NCBI GenBank assembly: GCA_964521625.1
Contig: CAZFSM010000008.1
Location: 112,122 to 176,121 of the forward strand
From: UBA1444 sp964521625
Lineage (GTDB): Bacteria; Bacillota; Negativicutes; UBA1444
Length of the DNA stretch: 64,000 bases
Direction of reading: 5' to 3'
Shown here: in pieces, positions 15,125-24,358 of the stretch
Position numbering within the stretch: position 1 is the first letter of the stretch
How the letters are laid out: every line of letters begins with the position of its first letter
Program-made: the position numbers and the translations under genes
Notes under the pieces: model-generated
Told to the model about the DNA's origin: nothing
What the model saw: the letters and a program-made list of their open reading frames with translations, nothing else
Databases searched by the model: none

Positions 15125-17195
15125 GGGGGTTCACCTCTTTTTGTTTTGCTTTTCTTTTATTGGGGGCAGCGTTTGCTTTTCGAGTGGATGGGTTTGCCCT
15201 GCGCTGCTTTGCTCCGGTCGGTCTGGTTCGGCTTTGCGGAGCTCCGCCTGCCAGTATGAAGTCCAGGTTGCGTTCGGACGGACTGGCCTTGATTAGTTCG
15301 ACAGTTACGGCGTCACCCAGCCGGAAGCGTTTTTTCAGCCGCTCGCCAATCAGGCAGTGCTGGTCTTCCAGGTATTGATAGTAATCGTCTTGCAGCGAAG
15401 AAACATGGACCAGGCCTTCCACGCCGTTTTCCAGTTCGACAAAGAAGCCAAACCCGGTGACTCCGGCAATGATCGCCGGGAATTCATCGCCGACAAACTG
15501 TTGCATGTATTCGGCGACTTTCATGTCGACCGATTCCCGCTCGGCATCGGTAGCGGCGCGTTCCCGGTCGGAACAGTCAGAGGCGATCTGCGGCAGTTGC
15601 GACTGCAGCTGCTCTTTGCGCTGGGCTGACAGCTGTCCGGCAAACGTCTCGCGCAGCAGGCGATGGACGATCAGGTCGGGGTAGCGCCGGATCGGTGAAG
15701 TGAAGTGCGTGTAGTATTTGGCAGCCAGGCCGAAGTGGCCGGCGTTTTCTGATTCGTAGCGGGCTTGCTTCAGGGAGCGCAGCATCAGGGTTGAGACCAT
15801 TTTTTCCTCCGGCTTGCCTTCCATCCACTTCAGGGCTTTTTGCAAATCCATCGGGCTGACATTGGTCCAGGCGCCGATGCGTTGGCCGAGGCCGCGCAGC
15901 AAGTCAGCCATCTTGGCCATTTTTTCCGGGTCGGGATCGGCGTGGACGCGGAAAATAAAAGGGATTTCGCGTCGGTCCATATGTTCGGCGACCGTTTCGT
16001 TGGCAGCCAGCATAAATTCTTCGATGATCGACTCGGCGACCGAGCGGGATCTTTTTTCAATGGCAATCGGCACGCCCCGGTCGTCTAGCTTGATTTTGAG
16101 TTCCGGCAGATCAAAGTCGATTGCGCCGCGGCGAAACCGCTTTTGTCGCAGGGCGGCGGCGAGGGTTTCCATTTTTTCCAGCATCGGTACGAGCGGCGCA
16201 TATTGTTCGCGCAAGGCGGCGTCTTTATCGGCGAGAATTCGCCGGACAATATTATAACTCAGGCGGGTGCGGACGCGGATCACACTGGCGAACAATTCAT
16301 ACTTGATGACTTTGCCGCTGCTGTCGATAACCATCGTTGCTGAGAGAGTCAGCCGGTCCTCGCCGTGGTTGAGGCTGCAGATGCCGTTGGACAGGCGGTG
16401 CGGCAACATCGGAATGACCCGGTCCACCAAATACACGCTGGTGCCGCGTTGGCGCGCTTCCTGATCGAGCGGCCGGTTTTCCCGCACATAGTGACTGACA
16501 TCGGCGATGTGAACGCCAAGCCGGAACAGATCGGGTCCGATTTGCTCCACATGCACCGCATCGTCCAGGTCTTTGGCGTCTTCGGAATCGATGGTGACGG
16601 TGGCCAGTTCGCGCAAATCGCGACGGCCAGTCAGTTCATCCGGCAGAATTGCTGTGGCGATCTGGTCGGCTTCTTGCGCCGCTGCCGGCGGAAAATCGGT
16701 CGGCAGTTGATGCACGGCCATGACGGTCAAAACATCGACACCCGGTTCGCCCAGCTTGCCAAGGATTTGCGTGACGCGTCCTTCGGCTTTTTTCTCTTGC
16801 TTGGGCCAGCGAGTGATTTCTACGACGACCTGATCGCCGGGGCGCGCCGCCGCGGCTGATTTTTTGGGAATGATGATCTCGGCGGCCAGTTTGCCGTCGG
16901 TTGGCTGCACCAGGCCCAGACCGCGCGAGTTGATGCTGAACGTGCCGACAATGTGGGTATTGGCGCGTTCAAGGATTTTTACGATTTCGCCTTCGGCTTT
17001 GCGGCCGTCGGCAAGCTGGCGTTCTTGTACGCGAATTTGTACGGTGTCGCCATGCATCGCATCGAGCATTTTTTCGCGGGGAATATAGACATCAGACACG
17101 GCCTTGTCGGCGGAAATGACAAAGCCAAATCCCTTGCCTGACATCTGCAGCCGTCCTTCAAACAAATTGTCGGGTGATTTCACCGGCGTATTCAT
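15078..17195 (-). CDS. rnr: Ribonuclease R
   Basis: The 705-residue 3'-5' exoribonuclease degrades structured RNA and works with tmRNA-SmpB in removing defective messages. In order it shows two cold-shock-like RNA-binding domains (about 10-150) and the RNB catalytic domain with the acidic site TIDSEDAKDLDDAVHVE near 210. The S1 domain with GFGFFVELENGVEGLVHVSSL lies near 570-640, followed by a lysine/arginine-rich tail. The N-terminal helix-turn-helix of longer homologues is absent. The ATG overlaps the thioesterase stop (ATGA). It heads the functional group rnr-smpB-ssrA. Confidence 0.96.
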   Translation of the reverse strand: MNTPVKSPDNLFEGRLQMSGKGFGFVISADKAVSDVYIPREKMLDAMHGDTVQIRVQERQLADGRKAEGEIVKILERANTHIVGTFSINSRGLGLVQPTDGKLAAEIIIPKKSAAAARPGDQVVVEITRWPKQEKKAEGRVTQILGKLGEPGVDVLTVMAVHQLPTDFPPAAAQEADQIATAILPDELTGRRDLRELATVTIDSEDAKDLDDAVHVEQIGPDLFRLGVHIADVSHYVRENRPLDQEARQRGTSVYLVDRVIPMLPHRLSNGICSLNHGEDRLTLSATMVIDSSGKVIKYELFASVIRVRTRLSYNIVRRILADKDAALREQYAPLVPMLEKMETLAAALRQKRFRRGAIDFDLPELKIKLDDRGVPIAIEKRSRSVAESIIEEFMLAANETVAEHMDRREIPFIFRVHADPDPEKMAKMADLLRGLGQRIGAWTNVSPMDLQKALKWMEGKPEEKMVSTLMLRSLKQARYESENAGHFGLAAKYYTHFTSPIRRYPDLIVHRLLRETFAGQLSAQRKEQLQSQLPQIASDCSDRERAATDAERESVDMKVAEYMQQFVGDEFPAIIAGVTGFGFFVELENGVEGLVHVSSLQDDYYQYLEDQHCLIGERLKKRFRLGDAVTVELIKASPSERNLDFILAGGAPQSRTRPTGAKQRRANPSTRKANAAPNKRKAKQKEVNPLGGKKSKHKDRRRKP

Positions 17196-17617
17196 GATGG
17201 ATCGATAACGAATACTTTTGCCGTGCCCTGGGCCGTGACTGTGCCGTCCGGCAGTTCGATCGTTCCTTCCGTTTCATACAGGCGGCCTTTGCTGTTGGTG
17301 ATGCGGCCTTTGATCAGCAGCGGCACACCAATTGGCGTTGGTTTGTTGTAGCGCACTTCCAGCCGCCCAGTTACTGCGTTCATGCCTTTGGCGTAAAGAT
17401 AACGGGCCATGATTTCGTCGAGCAGCGTGCTGACAATGCCGCCATGCATGATGCCGTCATACCCCTGATGTTGGGGCTGGCCGGTAAACTGGCTGATGTA
17501 GGTGTCGTCCTGCTCGCGAAAGCTGAGCTTCAGGCCGAATGGGTTTTTTGGGCCGCAGGCAAAGCACCATTCGTTTCTTTTATCTCTTTCATCTGTAACT
17601 GTCGAAATTGTATCCAT
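17192..17617 (-). CDS. PaaI-type hotdog-fold thioesterase
   Basis: A 141-residue single-domain hotdog protein. NEWCFACGPKNPFGLKLSF is the conserved start, and GYDGIMHGGIVSTLLDEIMA carries the HGG...D/E catalytic motif of PaaI-family thioesterases, which cleave acyl-CoA thioesters. The C-terminal part has RGxIxxxxGRxxxTEG and the DGTVTAQGTAKVFV strand. It sits 13 bases behind the secreted-protein gene and overlaps the rnr start by 4 bases, so it belongs to the same operon. The acyl substrate is not predictable. Confidence 0.9.
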   Translation of the reverse strand: MDTISTVTDERDKRNEWCFACGPKNPFGLKLSFREQDDTYISQFTGQPQHQGYDGIMHGGIVSTLLDEIMARYLYAKGMNAVTGRLEVRYNKPTPIGVPLLIKGRITNSKGRLYETEGTIELPDGTVTAQGTAKVFVIDPS

Positions 17618-17630
17618 TAAAATTCTCCTT

Positions 17631-18704
17631 TTACTTTCTGGTAATCGCCTGCGTTCCGTTTAGCACCGGTTTTAGCCAAAGTGCGGGATCGTCAGGCATG
17701 GGGCGAAGATCCTCTATGTTATACAGCTGGGGATTGGCCAGATATTGCGCGGTAAATCCTTTGGCAACCGAATAAACGTCACCAGTTGCCGGGCGGTGCA
17801 GTCGCTCCAGTCCCAGCAGTTCGTCGGCGCGTTTTTCCGCCAGCATGTCATCGGCTGGCAGCCGTTTTTCCCAGGCCAGAGCCATCGCATCCAATACCGG
17901 TTTCAACGAGTTGCCGGGATCAAGCAGTACCGGCGAATCTTCGGCCCGGTCTTTTTTGCATTTCTTTTCGTAACTGGTCGACAGTTTGAAGGAACGGCCA
18001 ATTTTCAGCAGTTCCGGCAATTGTTCGTTCAATTTTCCTTTGGGCGCGGTCAGGCCGTACATCATAAAACCCATGCCGATTCCGCCACCCGGCGCACTGC
18101 GAAATTCGGCAGCCGGGACGGTAGTAATGGCAATCAGCCCTTCACCCAGTTGATTGTCCTGAACAAATAAAATGCGGATGATCGCCGACTGTGTGTCGAT
18201 ATAATCCAGTGTTTTTTTCTGCGGCGTGACGGCGATGGGTTCGACGACGCGCAAACCGGGGCGGTTGGGCAAATAGGCGCGAATCGTTTGCATCTGGAAA
18301 ACTTGCGGCATAAACCGGACAAAGTTTTCCGGCGTCATCGGTTTTACCACCGGCATGTCGCGGCGATTCAGCGACTGGCCGCTCATCGATTCATACTGCA
18401 GGTCGCTCGATTTTTGTTCCTGGCTCATGTAGACCGGACCAAAGCGGGGGAAGAAGAACAGTTGCTGCAACGGGGCAGCCTGATTTTGCAGATACAAAGT
18501 TAGTGTATCACATTCGCCGGCCTGGAAAAATTGCCAGTTCGCTGGTTGTTCGAGTGTGAAAGTGATTTCCGGCGCGACCGGGGTGGTCGGTTTGGCAGGC
18601 GCTTTCGCGGCGAATGAAATTGTTGGCAGGATGCACAGTGCTAATAGCAAACAGCTGAGCGTCAGGCAGGCCCGACGAAAATAACGGCGATTGATTATGA
18701 TCAG
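17631..18704 (-). CDS. Secreted protein of unknown function, probable CTG start
   Basis: The frame reads LIIINRRYFRRACLTLSCLL and continues to ISFAAKAPAKP, a complete signal peptide with a basic n-region. No ATG, GTG or TTG exists upstream of the hydrophobic core. The best candidate is CTG at 18704, seven bases behind AAGGAGGA; a TTG at 18650 would lose the n-region. The mature part, about 320 residues, has EITFTLEQPANWQFFQAGEC and an alternating-strand middle region. I recognise no family. It sits between an esterase (stop overlaps the ribosome-site region) and a thioesterase in one operon. Confidence 0.65.
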   Translation of the reverse strand: MIIINRRYFRRACLTLSCLLLALCILPTISFAAKAPAKPTTPVAPEITFTLEQPANWQFFQAGECDTLTLYLQNQAAPLQQLFFFPRFGPVYMSQEQKSSDLQYESMSGQSLNRRDMPVVKPMTPENFVRFMPQVFQMQTIRAYLPNRPGLRVVEPIAVTPQKKTLDYIDTQSAIIRILFVQDNQLGEGLIAITTVPAAEFRSAPGGGIGMGFMMYGLTAPKGKLNEQLPELLKIGRSFKLSTSYEKKCKKDRAEDSPVLLDPGNSLKPVLDAMALAWEKRLPADDMLAEKRADELLGLERLHRPATGDVYSVAKGFTAQYLANPQLYNIEDLRPMPDDPALWLKPVLNGTQAITRK

Positions 18705-18707
18705 ATT

Positions 18708-19475
18708 TCATTCCTCCTTGGCATTGCTGGACAAAAACTCGCTGACTTTTTTAAATACGGTTTCCCGCTCGCTATCAAGAGTGACGACATGGCCGGATTT
18801 TTCCAGCCATAGCAATTCTTTTTGGGCGGAACCGAGATTGTCATAGATGAATGAAGCGCTTTCCGGGCGGACGGTATGTTCGCGCCGCGACTGGACGAGC
18901 AGGGTCGGGCAGCTAATCTTGCCCAGGTCGCCTTTGACGGAGTCGATCAAATCGAGCAAACTAGACAAACTGGACAATGGCGTCTGGTCGTAGCCAGCAC
19001 TGTAATGCGGTTCCAGATTATAGGCGCGGCGCTTTTTCGGCACAAAACGCCGAAATAGTCTATATAATGGCAATAAGGGGATTTGACGGTTGGCCAGAAA
19101 TATCGGCGTACTAAGCGCTGCCAGCCGATGCACGGGATATTCGGCTGCCAGTTTCAGTGACAACAGGCCGCCCATCGACAGGCCCACGACATTAATTTCC
19201 TGGCACAGGCCGCTTAGCAAATGCCAGCCGTCGACAGCCGCCCCGTACCAGTGACGCCAGCCAGTGGGTTCCATATCTTGCACTACGGTGCCGTGGCCGG
19301 GCAGGCGAACCGCCAGAACCGTAAAACCATGTCCCGACAAATTTTTGCCGAGCAGGCGCATTTCAGCCGGTGAACCAGTAAAACCGTGTACTAAAAGAAC
19401 GCCGCGCGGTCCTCCCGGCATTAGGAACGGTTCAGCGCCAGGCATCAGTTTTATTCGGTCGTTCAAATCCTTCAA
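18708..19475 (-). CDS. Alpha/beta hydrolase, Est30-type carboxylesterase/monoacylglycerol lipase
   Basis: About 255 residues. The oxyanion motif LLVHGFTGSPAEMRLLG and the nucleophile elbow GLSMGG (serine near 94) are clear. The acid lies in CPTLLVQSRREHTVRPE, and the histidine in EKSGHVVTLDSERE. This arrangement is that of the Geobacillus Est30 carboxylesterase family and bacterial monoacylglycerol lipases, which act on short and medium acyl chains. Start TTG 19475 is preferred because GGAGGA is 7 bases upstream; TTG 19481 is too close. It is the first gene of the minus-strand block running to ssrA. Confidence 0.88.
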   Translation of the reverse strand: MKDLNDRIKLMPGAEPFLMPGGPRGVLLVHGFTGSPAEMRLLGKNLSGHGFTVLAVRLPGHGTVVQDMEPTGWRHWYGAAVDGWHLLSGLCQEINVVGLSMGGLLSLKLAAEYPVHRLAALSTPIFLANRQIPLLPLYRLFRRFVPKKRRAYNLEPHYSAGYDQTPLSSLSSLLDLIDSVKGDLGKISCPTLLVQSRREHTVRPESASFIYDNLGSAQKELLWLEKSGHVVTLDSERETVFKKVSEFLSSNAKEE

Positions 19476-19579
19476 GGGCAATTCCTCCGCAGTCTCTAGT
19501 TCAAGAATTCCACAAAAGGATGCTCAAACCCTGCATATAGTATAGTATAATATTTAAAATAGCATGCAAGGAGGTTTCC

Positions 19580-21223
19580 ATGTCAAGGCCAATTTATGTT
19601 ATCGGGCACCGTAATCCCGATACTGATTCTATTTGTTCGGCGATCGGCTATGCACATTTGAAGCAGTCGCTCGGCGATACGGCGGTTCCTGCCCGGGCCG
19701 GCAAAATTAACGCAGAGACGCGGTTTGTTCTGGAACGTTTCGGGGTGGAGACGCCGGTATTGATTCCGGATTTGTACCCGCGGGCGCGCGATATCATGTC
19801 ACCGACATCGGTAACAATCCATCCGGAGCAGACGATCAAGGAACTGGGCGAGCGGATGCGGGAAAGCCGGGGCAAGTCGGCAGCGGTCATAGATGAGAAA
19901 GGAAGCCTGCTCGGCATCGTTTCGGTAGGCGATCTGGCGCATCGATATTTCGAAGAACTGGAGATGCCTGACCTTGCGTCAGCGCAAGTGACGTTTCGCG
20001 GCATATTGGCAGTGCTGGACGGCAGGGTAGAGGTGGCTGGAGAAATCGACCGGACCGTTCGCGGCAAGATATGGATCGCTGCGGCGAAAGCCGAGACTTT
20101 TCGCAAACTGATTCACGAGGGCGATATCGCGCTGGCGGGCGACCGCGAAGAAGCGCAGCTGACGCTGCTGGAATGCGGGATTGACATGCTGATCCTGACC
20201 GGGAATGCCAGTGCCAGCAATGCGTTGCGCGAAGCGGCGGCCGTGCGGGGAACGGTGATTTATCGCACCCGGTTTGATACCTATACGGCTGCCAGGTTGA
20301 TTAATCAAAGCATTCCCGTCCGTGTCGTCATGCAAACCAACGTTGTGAGTTTCAGACCATCGGATTTGGTCAGTGATATTCGCGAAATTACCGTGCGGAC
20401 CCGCTATCGTAACTATCCGGTCACTGAAAACGGCAAAGTGATCGGCATGATTAACCGTGACCGCTTGATTGTGCCGGAGCGGGTAAAAGTGGTACTGGTC
20501 GATCACAATGAAAAAACCCAGGCGGTTGAAGGGGTTGAAGAAGCCCATATCATTGAAATCGTCGACCATCATCGGCTGGGCGGCCTGGAAACAGGCGAGC
20601 CGATTTTTATCCGGCACGATCCGGTAGGCTCCACCTGCACTATCGTAGCCAGTATGCATTGGCATCGTAATGTGGAGATTCCGGCGAATATTGCCGGACT
20701 GCTGCTAGCCGGGGTCCTGTCAGATACTTTGCTGTTTAAATCTCCCACCGTCACCCAGCAGGACAAGGACGTGGCTGAGCGACTCGCTTCCATTGCCGGT
20801 GTCGATTTGCAGGAATTCGGCATGGCGCTATTGCGGGCCGGGTCACGATTTAACGATGTGGAGCCGGAGGAAATCGTTCGCCATGATCTGAAAGAATTCC
20901 AGATCGGCGAGTATCGGGTGGCCATCAGCCAGGTATCGGTCATGGATGCGGCGGACATGCTGGTGAATCGGTGGGAAGCCTTGGGCGGAGCGTTGCTGAG
21001 TCTGCGGCAAAAAGAAGGCTTCGAACTGGCGCTGCTGATGGTGACCGATATACTGAATGAGACGACGCACCTGCTGTTTGCCGGCAAGCCGGTTAGCTTG
21101 CTCAGACGGGCGTTTGGCGAAGAGAATGAAGAAAATACATTCGTTTTGCCTGGCACGATGTCACGCAAAAAACAAGTGGTGCCTTTACTGGTCGAGGCGG
21201 CAAGGATGGAAGATCAAGGGTAA
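19580..21223 (+). CDS. Manganese-dependent inorganic pyrophosphatase with CBS and DRTGG domains
   Basis: This 547-residue family II (DHH-type) pyrophosphatase hydrolyses PPi in the cytoplasm. The catalytic domain is split: GHRNPDTDSICSAIGYA opens it, and VLVDHNEKTQ, EIVDHHRLGG and PVGSTCTIVA complete the metal and phosphate sites. Inserted between them are a CBS pair (about 70-120 and 240-295, with MSPTSVTIHPEQTIKEL) and a DRTGG domain. Adenine nucleotides acting on the CBS pair regulate such enzymes; diadenosine polyphosphates activate some. CAAGGAGG precedes the ATG. It is convergent with the membrane pyrophosphatase, so two PPi-consuming systems sit side by side. Confidence 0.95.
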   Translation: MSRPIYVIGHRNPDTDSICSAIGYAHLKQSLGDTAVPARAGKINAETRFVLERFGVETPVLIPDLYPRARDIMSPTSVTIHPEQTIKELGERMRESRGKSAAVIDEKGSLLGIVSVGDLAHRYFEELEMPDLASAQVTFRGILAVLDGRVEVAGEIDRTVRGKIWIAAAKAETFRKLIHEGDIALAGDREEAQLTLLECGIDMLILTGNASASNALREAAAVRGTVIYRTRFDTYTAARLINQSIPVRVVMQTNVVSFRPSDLVSDIREITVRTRYRNYPVTENGKVIGMINRDRLIVPERVKVVLVDHNEKTQAVEGVEEAHIIEIVDHHRLGGLETGEPIFIRHDPVGSTCTIVASMHWHRNVEIPANIAGLLLAGVLSDTLLFKSPTVTQQDKDVAERLASIAGVDLQEFGMALLRAGSRFNDVEPEEIVRHDLKEFQIGEYRVAISQVSVMDAADMLVNRWEALGGALLSLRQKEGFELALLMVTDILNETTHLLFAGKPVSLLRRAFGEENEENTFVLPGTMSRKKQVVPLLVEAARMEDQG

Positions 21224-21224
21224 C

Positions 21225-21257
21225 AAAAAAGGTGCGGCAAATGCCGCACCTTTTTTT
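21225..21257. terminator. Bidirectional terminator between the two pyrophosphatase genes
   Basis: A perfect 15-bp stem (21225-21239 with 21242-21256) has a GC core flanked by A6 and T7. It serves both converging genes. Confidence 0.93.
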
Positions 21258-21276
21258 ATGAGTAGAATTTCTGCTA

Positions 21277-23706
21277 TCAATCGGTGCCTATCCGCATCCG
21301 ATAGAAAGAGCGCCATACGAAGTAGAGGGCAATGGCCAGAAATACTGCGCCGATATAGGGAGCGATATTTTTGAATGCATCGGAAATGGCAATCTCCATC
21401 GCCAACAAACCAAACAGTGTCGTGAATTTAATGATTGGGTTCAACGCGACTGAAGAGGTGTCTTTAAACGGATCGCCAACAGTATCGCCGACGACTGTCG
21501 CATCATGCAGGGGGCTGCCTTTTTCTTTCAGATCAACTTCCACCACTTTTTTGGCATTGTCCCAACAACCGCCGGCGTTAGCCATGAAAATTGCCTGGAA
21601 CAGACCGAATACTGCAATGGAGATGAGATAAGATACAAAGAACGCAACCGGTTCATTGTTGCCGCCTTGCGGTGCGGACAGACAGGCAAAGGCCATCGCA
21701 AACGAGAAGATGGCGACGAAGATGTTGAACATGCCGGCTTGGGCATATTGGGTGCAAATTTTGACCACTTCTTTTGAAGCTTCGATGGATGCAGACTGGC
21801 TGGCGGTTTCATCAAGCTGAATGTGCTGCTTGATATATTCGACGGCTCGGTAAGCACCAGTGGAAACGGCCTGAATGGAGGCGCCGGTGAACCAGTAGAT
21901 TACAGAACCGCCACACAGGAATCCTAAAATGGTATAAGGATTGAGCAGGTTCAGAATGGTTTCCGGCTCGACGCCCAAGACGCCCTTGATGACCAAGATG
22001 AGCGAGAAAATCATGGTTGTCGCACCGACGACTGCAGTGCCGATGAGCACCGGTTTTGCCGTCGCTTTGAATGTATTTCCGGCGCCGTCATTGGCTTCCA
22101 GATAATACTTTGCTTTTTCAAAATCAGGCTTGAAACCGAAGTCGCGGGCAATTTCCTTTTCGATGTCCGGAATTGTTTCAATCAGCGACAATTCATAGAT
22201 GGATTGCGCATTGTCGGTAACCGGACCATAACTGTCTACGGCGATCGTTACCGGTCCCATGCCGAGGAAGCCGAAGGCGACCAGGCCAAAGGCAAAGATG
22301 GACGGGTAAATCATAATGCCTGCCAACCCATAGTTACTGGCGAAATAGGCTGCAAACATCAGTGCCGCGAAAACCATTCCCTGCCAGAAAGCGCTGAAGT
22401 TGCCGGCAACCAGACCAGCCAGGATATTCAGGGAGGCGCCGCCTTCACGTGACGCTTTGACAACTTCCTGAACGTGTGTCGATTTGCCGCTGGTGAATAC
22501 TTTCGTAAACTCAGGAATCAATGCGGCGCCTAAAGTGCCGCAACTGATAATAACCGAAAGCACCACCCAGAGGAGAGGCCCTTTAGTGGCCACGACGGTG
22601 CCGGGACCGATCAGGTAGTAACTGACGATGAAGGTAACAAAGATGGAGAGAATGGAGGTCAGCCAAACGAGGTTCGTCAGTGGCTGCTCAAAGTCAAAGT
22701 CATCCTGATTGCCGTATTTCATTTCGCTGATAACTTTGTTGCAGTAGAAGGAGGTAACGGAAGTGATAATCATCAGTATCCGCATAACGAATATCCAGGT
22801 CAAAAGCGTTGCTTGCAGGACAGGATCAACTGCCAGCACGATAAAGGAAATCAGCGCAACACCAGTGACACCATAAGTTTCAAATCCATCCGCAGTCGGT
22901 CCGACGCTGTCCCCGGCATTGTCCCCGCAGCAATCGGCAATAACGCCCGGGTTACGGGGGTCATCTTCCTTAATTTTGAATACTATTTTCATCAGGTCCG
23001 AGCCAATATCGGCAATTTTGGTGAAGATGCCACCAGCAATTCTGAGAGCACTGGCGCCCAGAGATTCCCCGATGGCAAATCCGATGAAACTCGCCCCTGC
23101 GAGATCACGCGGCATGTAGAGGATGATTAGCAGCATCATGATAAGTTCGACACAAATCAAAAGCACGCCGATGCTCATGCCGGCATCCAGAGGAATGTTC
23201 AAAAGGCGCAACGGTTTGCGCTCCAGGGAAGAGAAGGCCATTCGGCTGTTGGCCAGCGTGTTCATCCGAATTCCATACCAGGCAACGCTGTAAGAACCCA
23301 AAATGCCGATAACGGTCCAGGCCAGAATCAGCATCACCCCGCTTGCCGAGGTGTGTTGCAGGTAACCAAAGTAGAAAGTGATACAGATTCCGATAAAGAA
23401 CAGAAGAATGCACAACAGTTTTCCTTGTTGGATCAGATACGTTTTACATGTTGCGTAGATGATATCAGCTACGTTTAACATAGAGACGTGGGCACGTAGT
23501 GATTTGACACGCGTAAATTGGTAGAAACCGAAAACCATTCCCAGGATGCAGACTCCGAGGCCGATAACCAGTAAGTTGCTTTGGGAGGCATTCAAGTCAG
23601 GGATTATAAGATTGGCCTCGCTTGCAAAGGCAACATTTACGGAAGAAAGCAACGGAAGTAGCAAAAACATGACTTTAGTGATAAAATCCGGTACCTTTTT
23701 TAGCAC
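21277..23706 (-). CDS. hppA: Membrane-bound ion-pumping pyrophosphatase (divergent type)
   Basis: The 809-residue protein with about 16-17 membrane segments couples PPi hydrolysis to ion export. PPi-site motifs are EDDPRNP, GDNAGDSVGPTADGFETYG and DATVVGDTVGDPFKDTS. GNTFKATAKP has Lys where K+-dependent enzymes have Ala, which predicts a K+-independent pump, usually H+-specific. Several normally fixed motifs are altered: DIGSDLMKIVF instead of DVGADLVGKVE, and GDSVGPTADGF instead of GDVAGMGADLF. This suggests a divergent clade. The GTG start has GAAAGGGG upstream and is followed by a signal-like first membrane helix. The 270-base upstream region holds no recognised riboswitch. Confidence 0.92.
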   Translation of the reverse strand: MLKKVPDFITKVMFLLLPLLSSVNVAFASEANLIIPDLNASQSNLLVIGLGVCILGMVFGFYQFTRVKSLRAHVSMLNVADIIYATCKTYLIQQGKLLCILLFFIGICITFYFGYLQHTSASGVMLILAWTVIGILGSYSVAWYGIRMNTLANSRMAFSSLERKPLRLLNIPLDAGMSIGVLLICVELIMMLLIILYMPRDLAGASFIGFAIGESLGASALRIAGGIFTKIADIGSDLMKIVFKIKEDDPRNPGVIADCCGDNAGDSVGPTADGFETYGVTGVALISFIVLAVDPVLQATLLTWIFVMRILMIITSVTSFYCNKVISEMKYGNQDDFDFEQPLTNLVWLTSILSIFVTFIVSYYLIGPGTVVATKGPLLWVVLSVIISCGTLGAALIPEFTKVFTSGKSTHVQEVVKASREGGASLNILAGLVAGNFSAFWQGMVFAALMFAAYFASNYGLAGIMIYPSIFAFGLVAFGFLGMGPVTIAVDSYGPVTDNAQSIYELSLIETIPDIEKEIARDFGFKPDFEKAKYYLEANDGAGNTFKATAKPVLIGTAVVGATTMIFSLILVIKGVLGVEPETILNLLNPYTILGFLCGGSVIYWFTGASIQAVSTGAYRAVEYIKQHIQLDETASQSASIEASKEVVKICTQYAQAGMFNIFVAIFSFAMAFACLSAPQGGNNEPVAFFVSYLISIAVFGLFQAIFMANAGGCWDNAKKVVEVDLKEKGSPLHDATVVGDTVGDPFKDTSSVALNPIIKFTTLFGLLAMEIAISDAFKNIAPYIGAVFLAIALYFVWRSFYRMRIGTD

Positions 23707-23930
23707 TTTTTTTGTCCCCTTTCATGTAACTATGTAAGTTTTGCGCAACAAAACTTTACTGGAACTCAAACGACTTATATCGCTGAGACGCACCCCTGAT
23801 CCCCAATCAACGCCCTCCTTGTAAAATGTCGCACAATTCGCGCAAAACCGACAAATAACCCGTGCAATGAAATGATATAGAATATATCAAATCGCGAAAA
23901 AAAAGAAATATGTAGCCTAATGTGTCTGCG

Positions 23931-23959
23931 AAAAAGCGGCGGCACGATTGCACCGCCAC
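23931..23959 (-). terminator. secG terminator
   Basis: A 10-bp stem with G-U pairs (23936-23945 with 23950-23959) is followed on the minus strand by CTTTTT, 20 bases after the secG stop. Confidence 0.8.
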
Positions 23960-23977
23960 TTTGTTTGCAAAACTAAA

Positions 23978-24208
23978 CTATTGCATCATGCGAACCAGCG
24001 CCATGGTAATGACTCCAAACAGCAATCCTAATACCATTGTTGTTTTGGCCAGCATTTCGTCGAGCCCTTTTTTCTTTCCACCAAACAGCGTTTCTGCTCC
24101 ACCGGCAATCGAACCAGAAAGTCCGGCGCTTTTTCCGGACTGAAGAACGACAGATGCGATTAGCGCAATGCAGATGATAGCTTCAAGAACCATCAATATT
24201 GTAAGCAA
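23978..24208 (-). CDS. secG: Preprotein translocase subunit SecG
   Basis: The small SecYEG partner has two membrane helices (about 2-24 and 50-72). They flank the conserved VVLQSGKSAGLSGSIAGGAETLFGG loop. TTG 24208 is preferred as start because GGGGGG lies about 10 bases before it and the resulting 76 residues match usual SecG length; a TTG at 24226 overlaps the ribosome site. It stands as its own unit between terminators: eno upstream and hppA downstream. Confidence 0.93.
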   Translation of the reverse strand: MLTILMVLEAIICIALIASVVLQSGKSAGLSGSIAGGAETLFGGKKKGLDEMLAKTTMVLGLLFGVITMALVRMMQ

Positions 24209-24291
24209 TGTTTCGGCACCCCCCAACTTTACTGCTATATTTTATCACAGGCGCTTTCGGCTTGACAATCGCTTTATTAAGAAAATTTCAA

Positions 24292-24324
24292 TAAAAAAAC
24301 AGGCTGATCATTTCGGTCAGCCTG
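24292..24324 (-). terminator. Terminator of the glycolytic operon
   Basis: A perfect 8-bp stem, CAGGCTGA/TCAGCCTG (24300-24307 with 24317-24324), is followed on the minus strand by seven Ts. It lies 35 bases past the eno stop. Confidence 0.88.
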
Positions 24325-24358
24325 CAATCTCAGTAAATAGGGATTTATAGCCCATGAA

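Noticed and set aside
23707..23930. Possible riboswitch in the long leader of the membrane pyrophosphatase gene
   Set aside because: GC-rich segments (GGGGATCAGGGGTGCG) are present, but no c-di-AMP, fluoride, c-di-GMP or T-box consensus could be matched; without a covariance search it is not supported.
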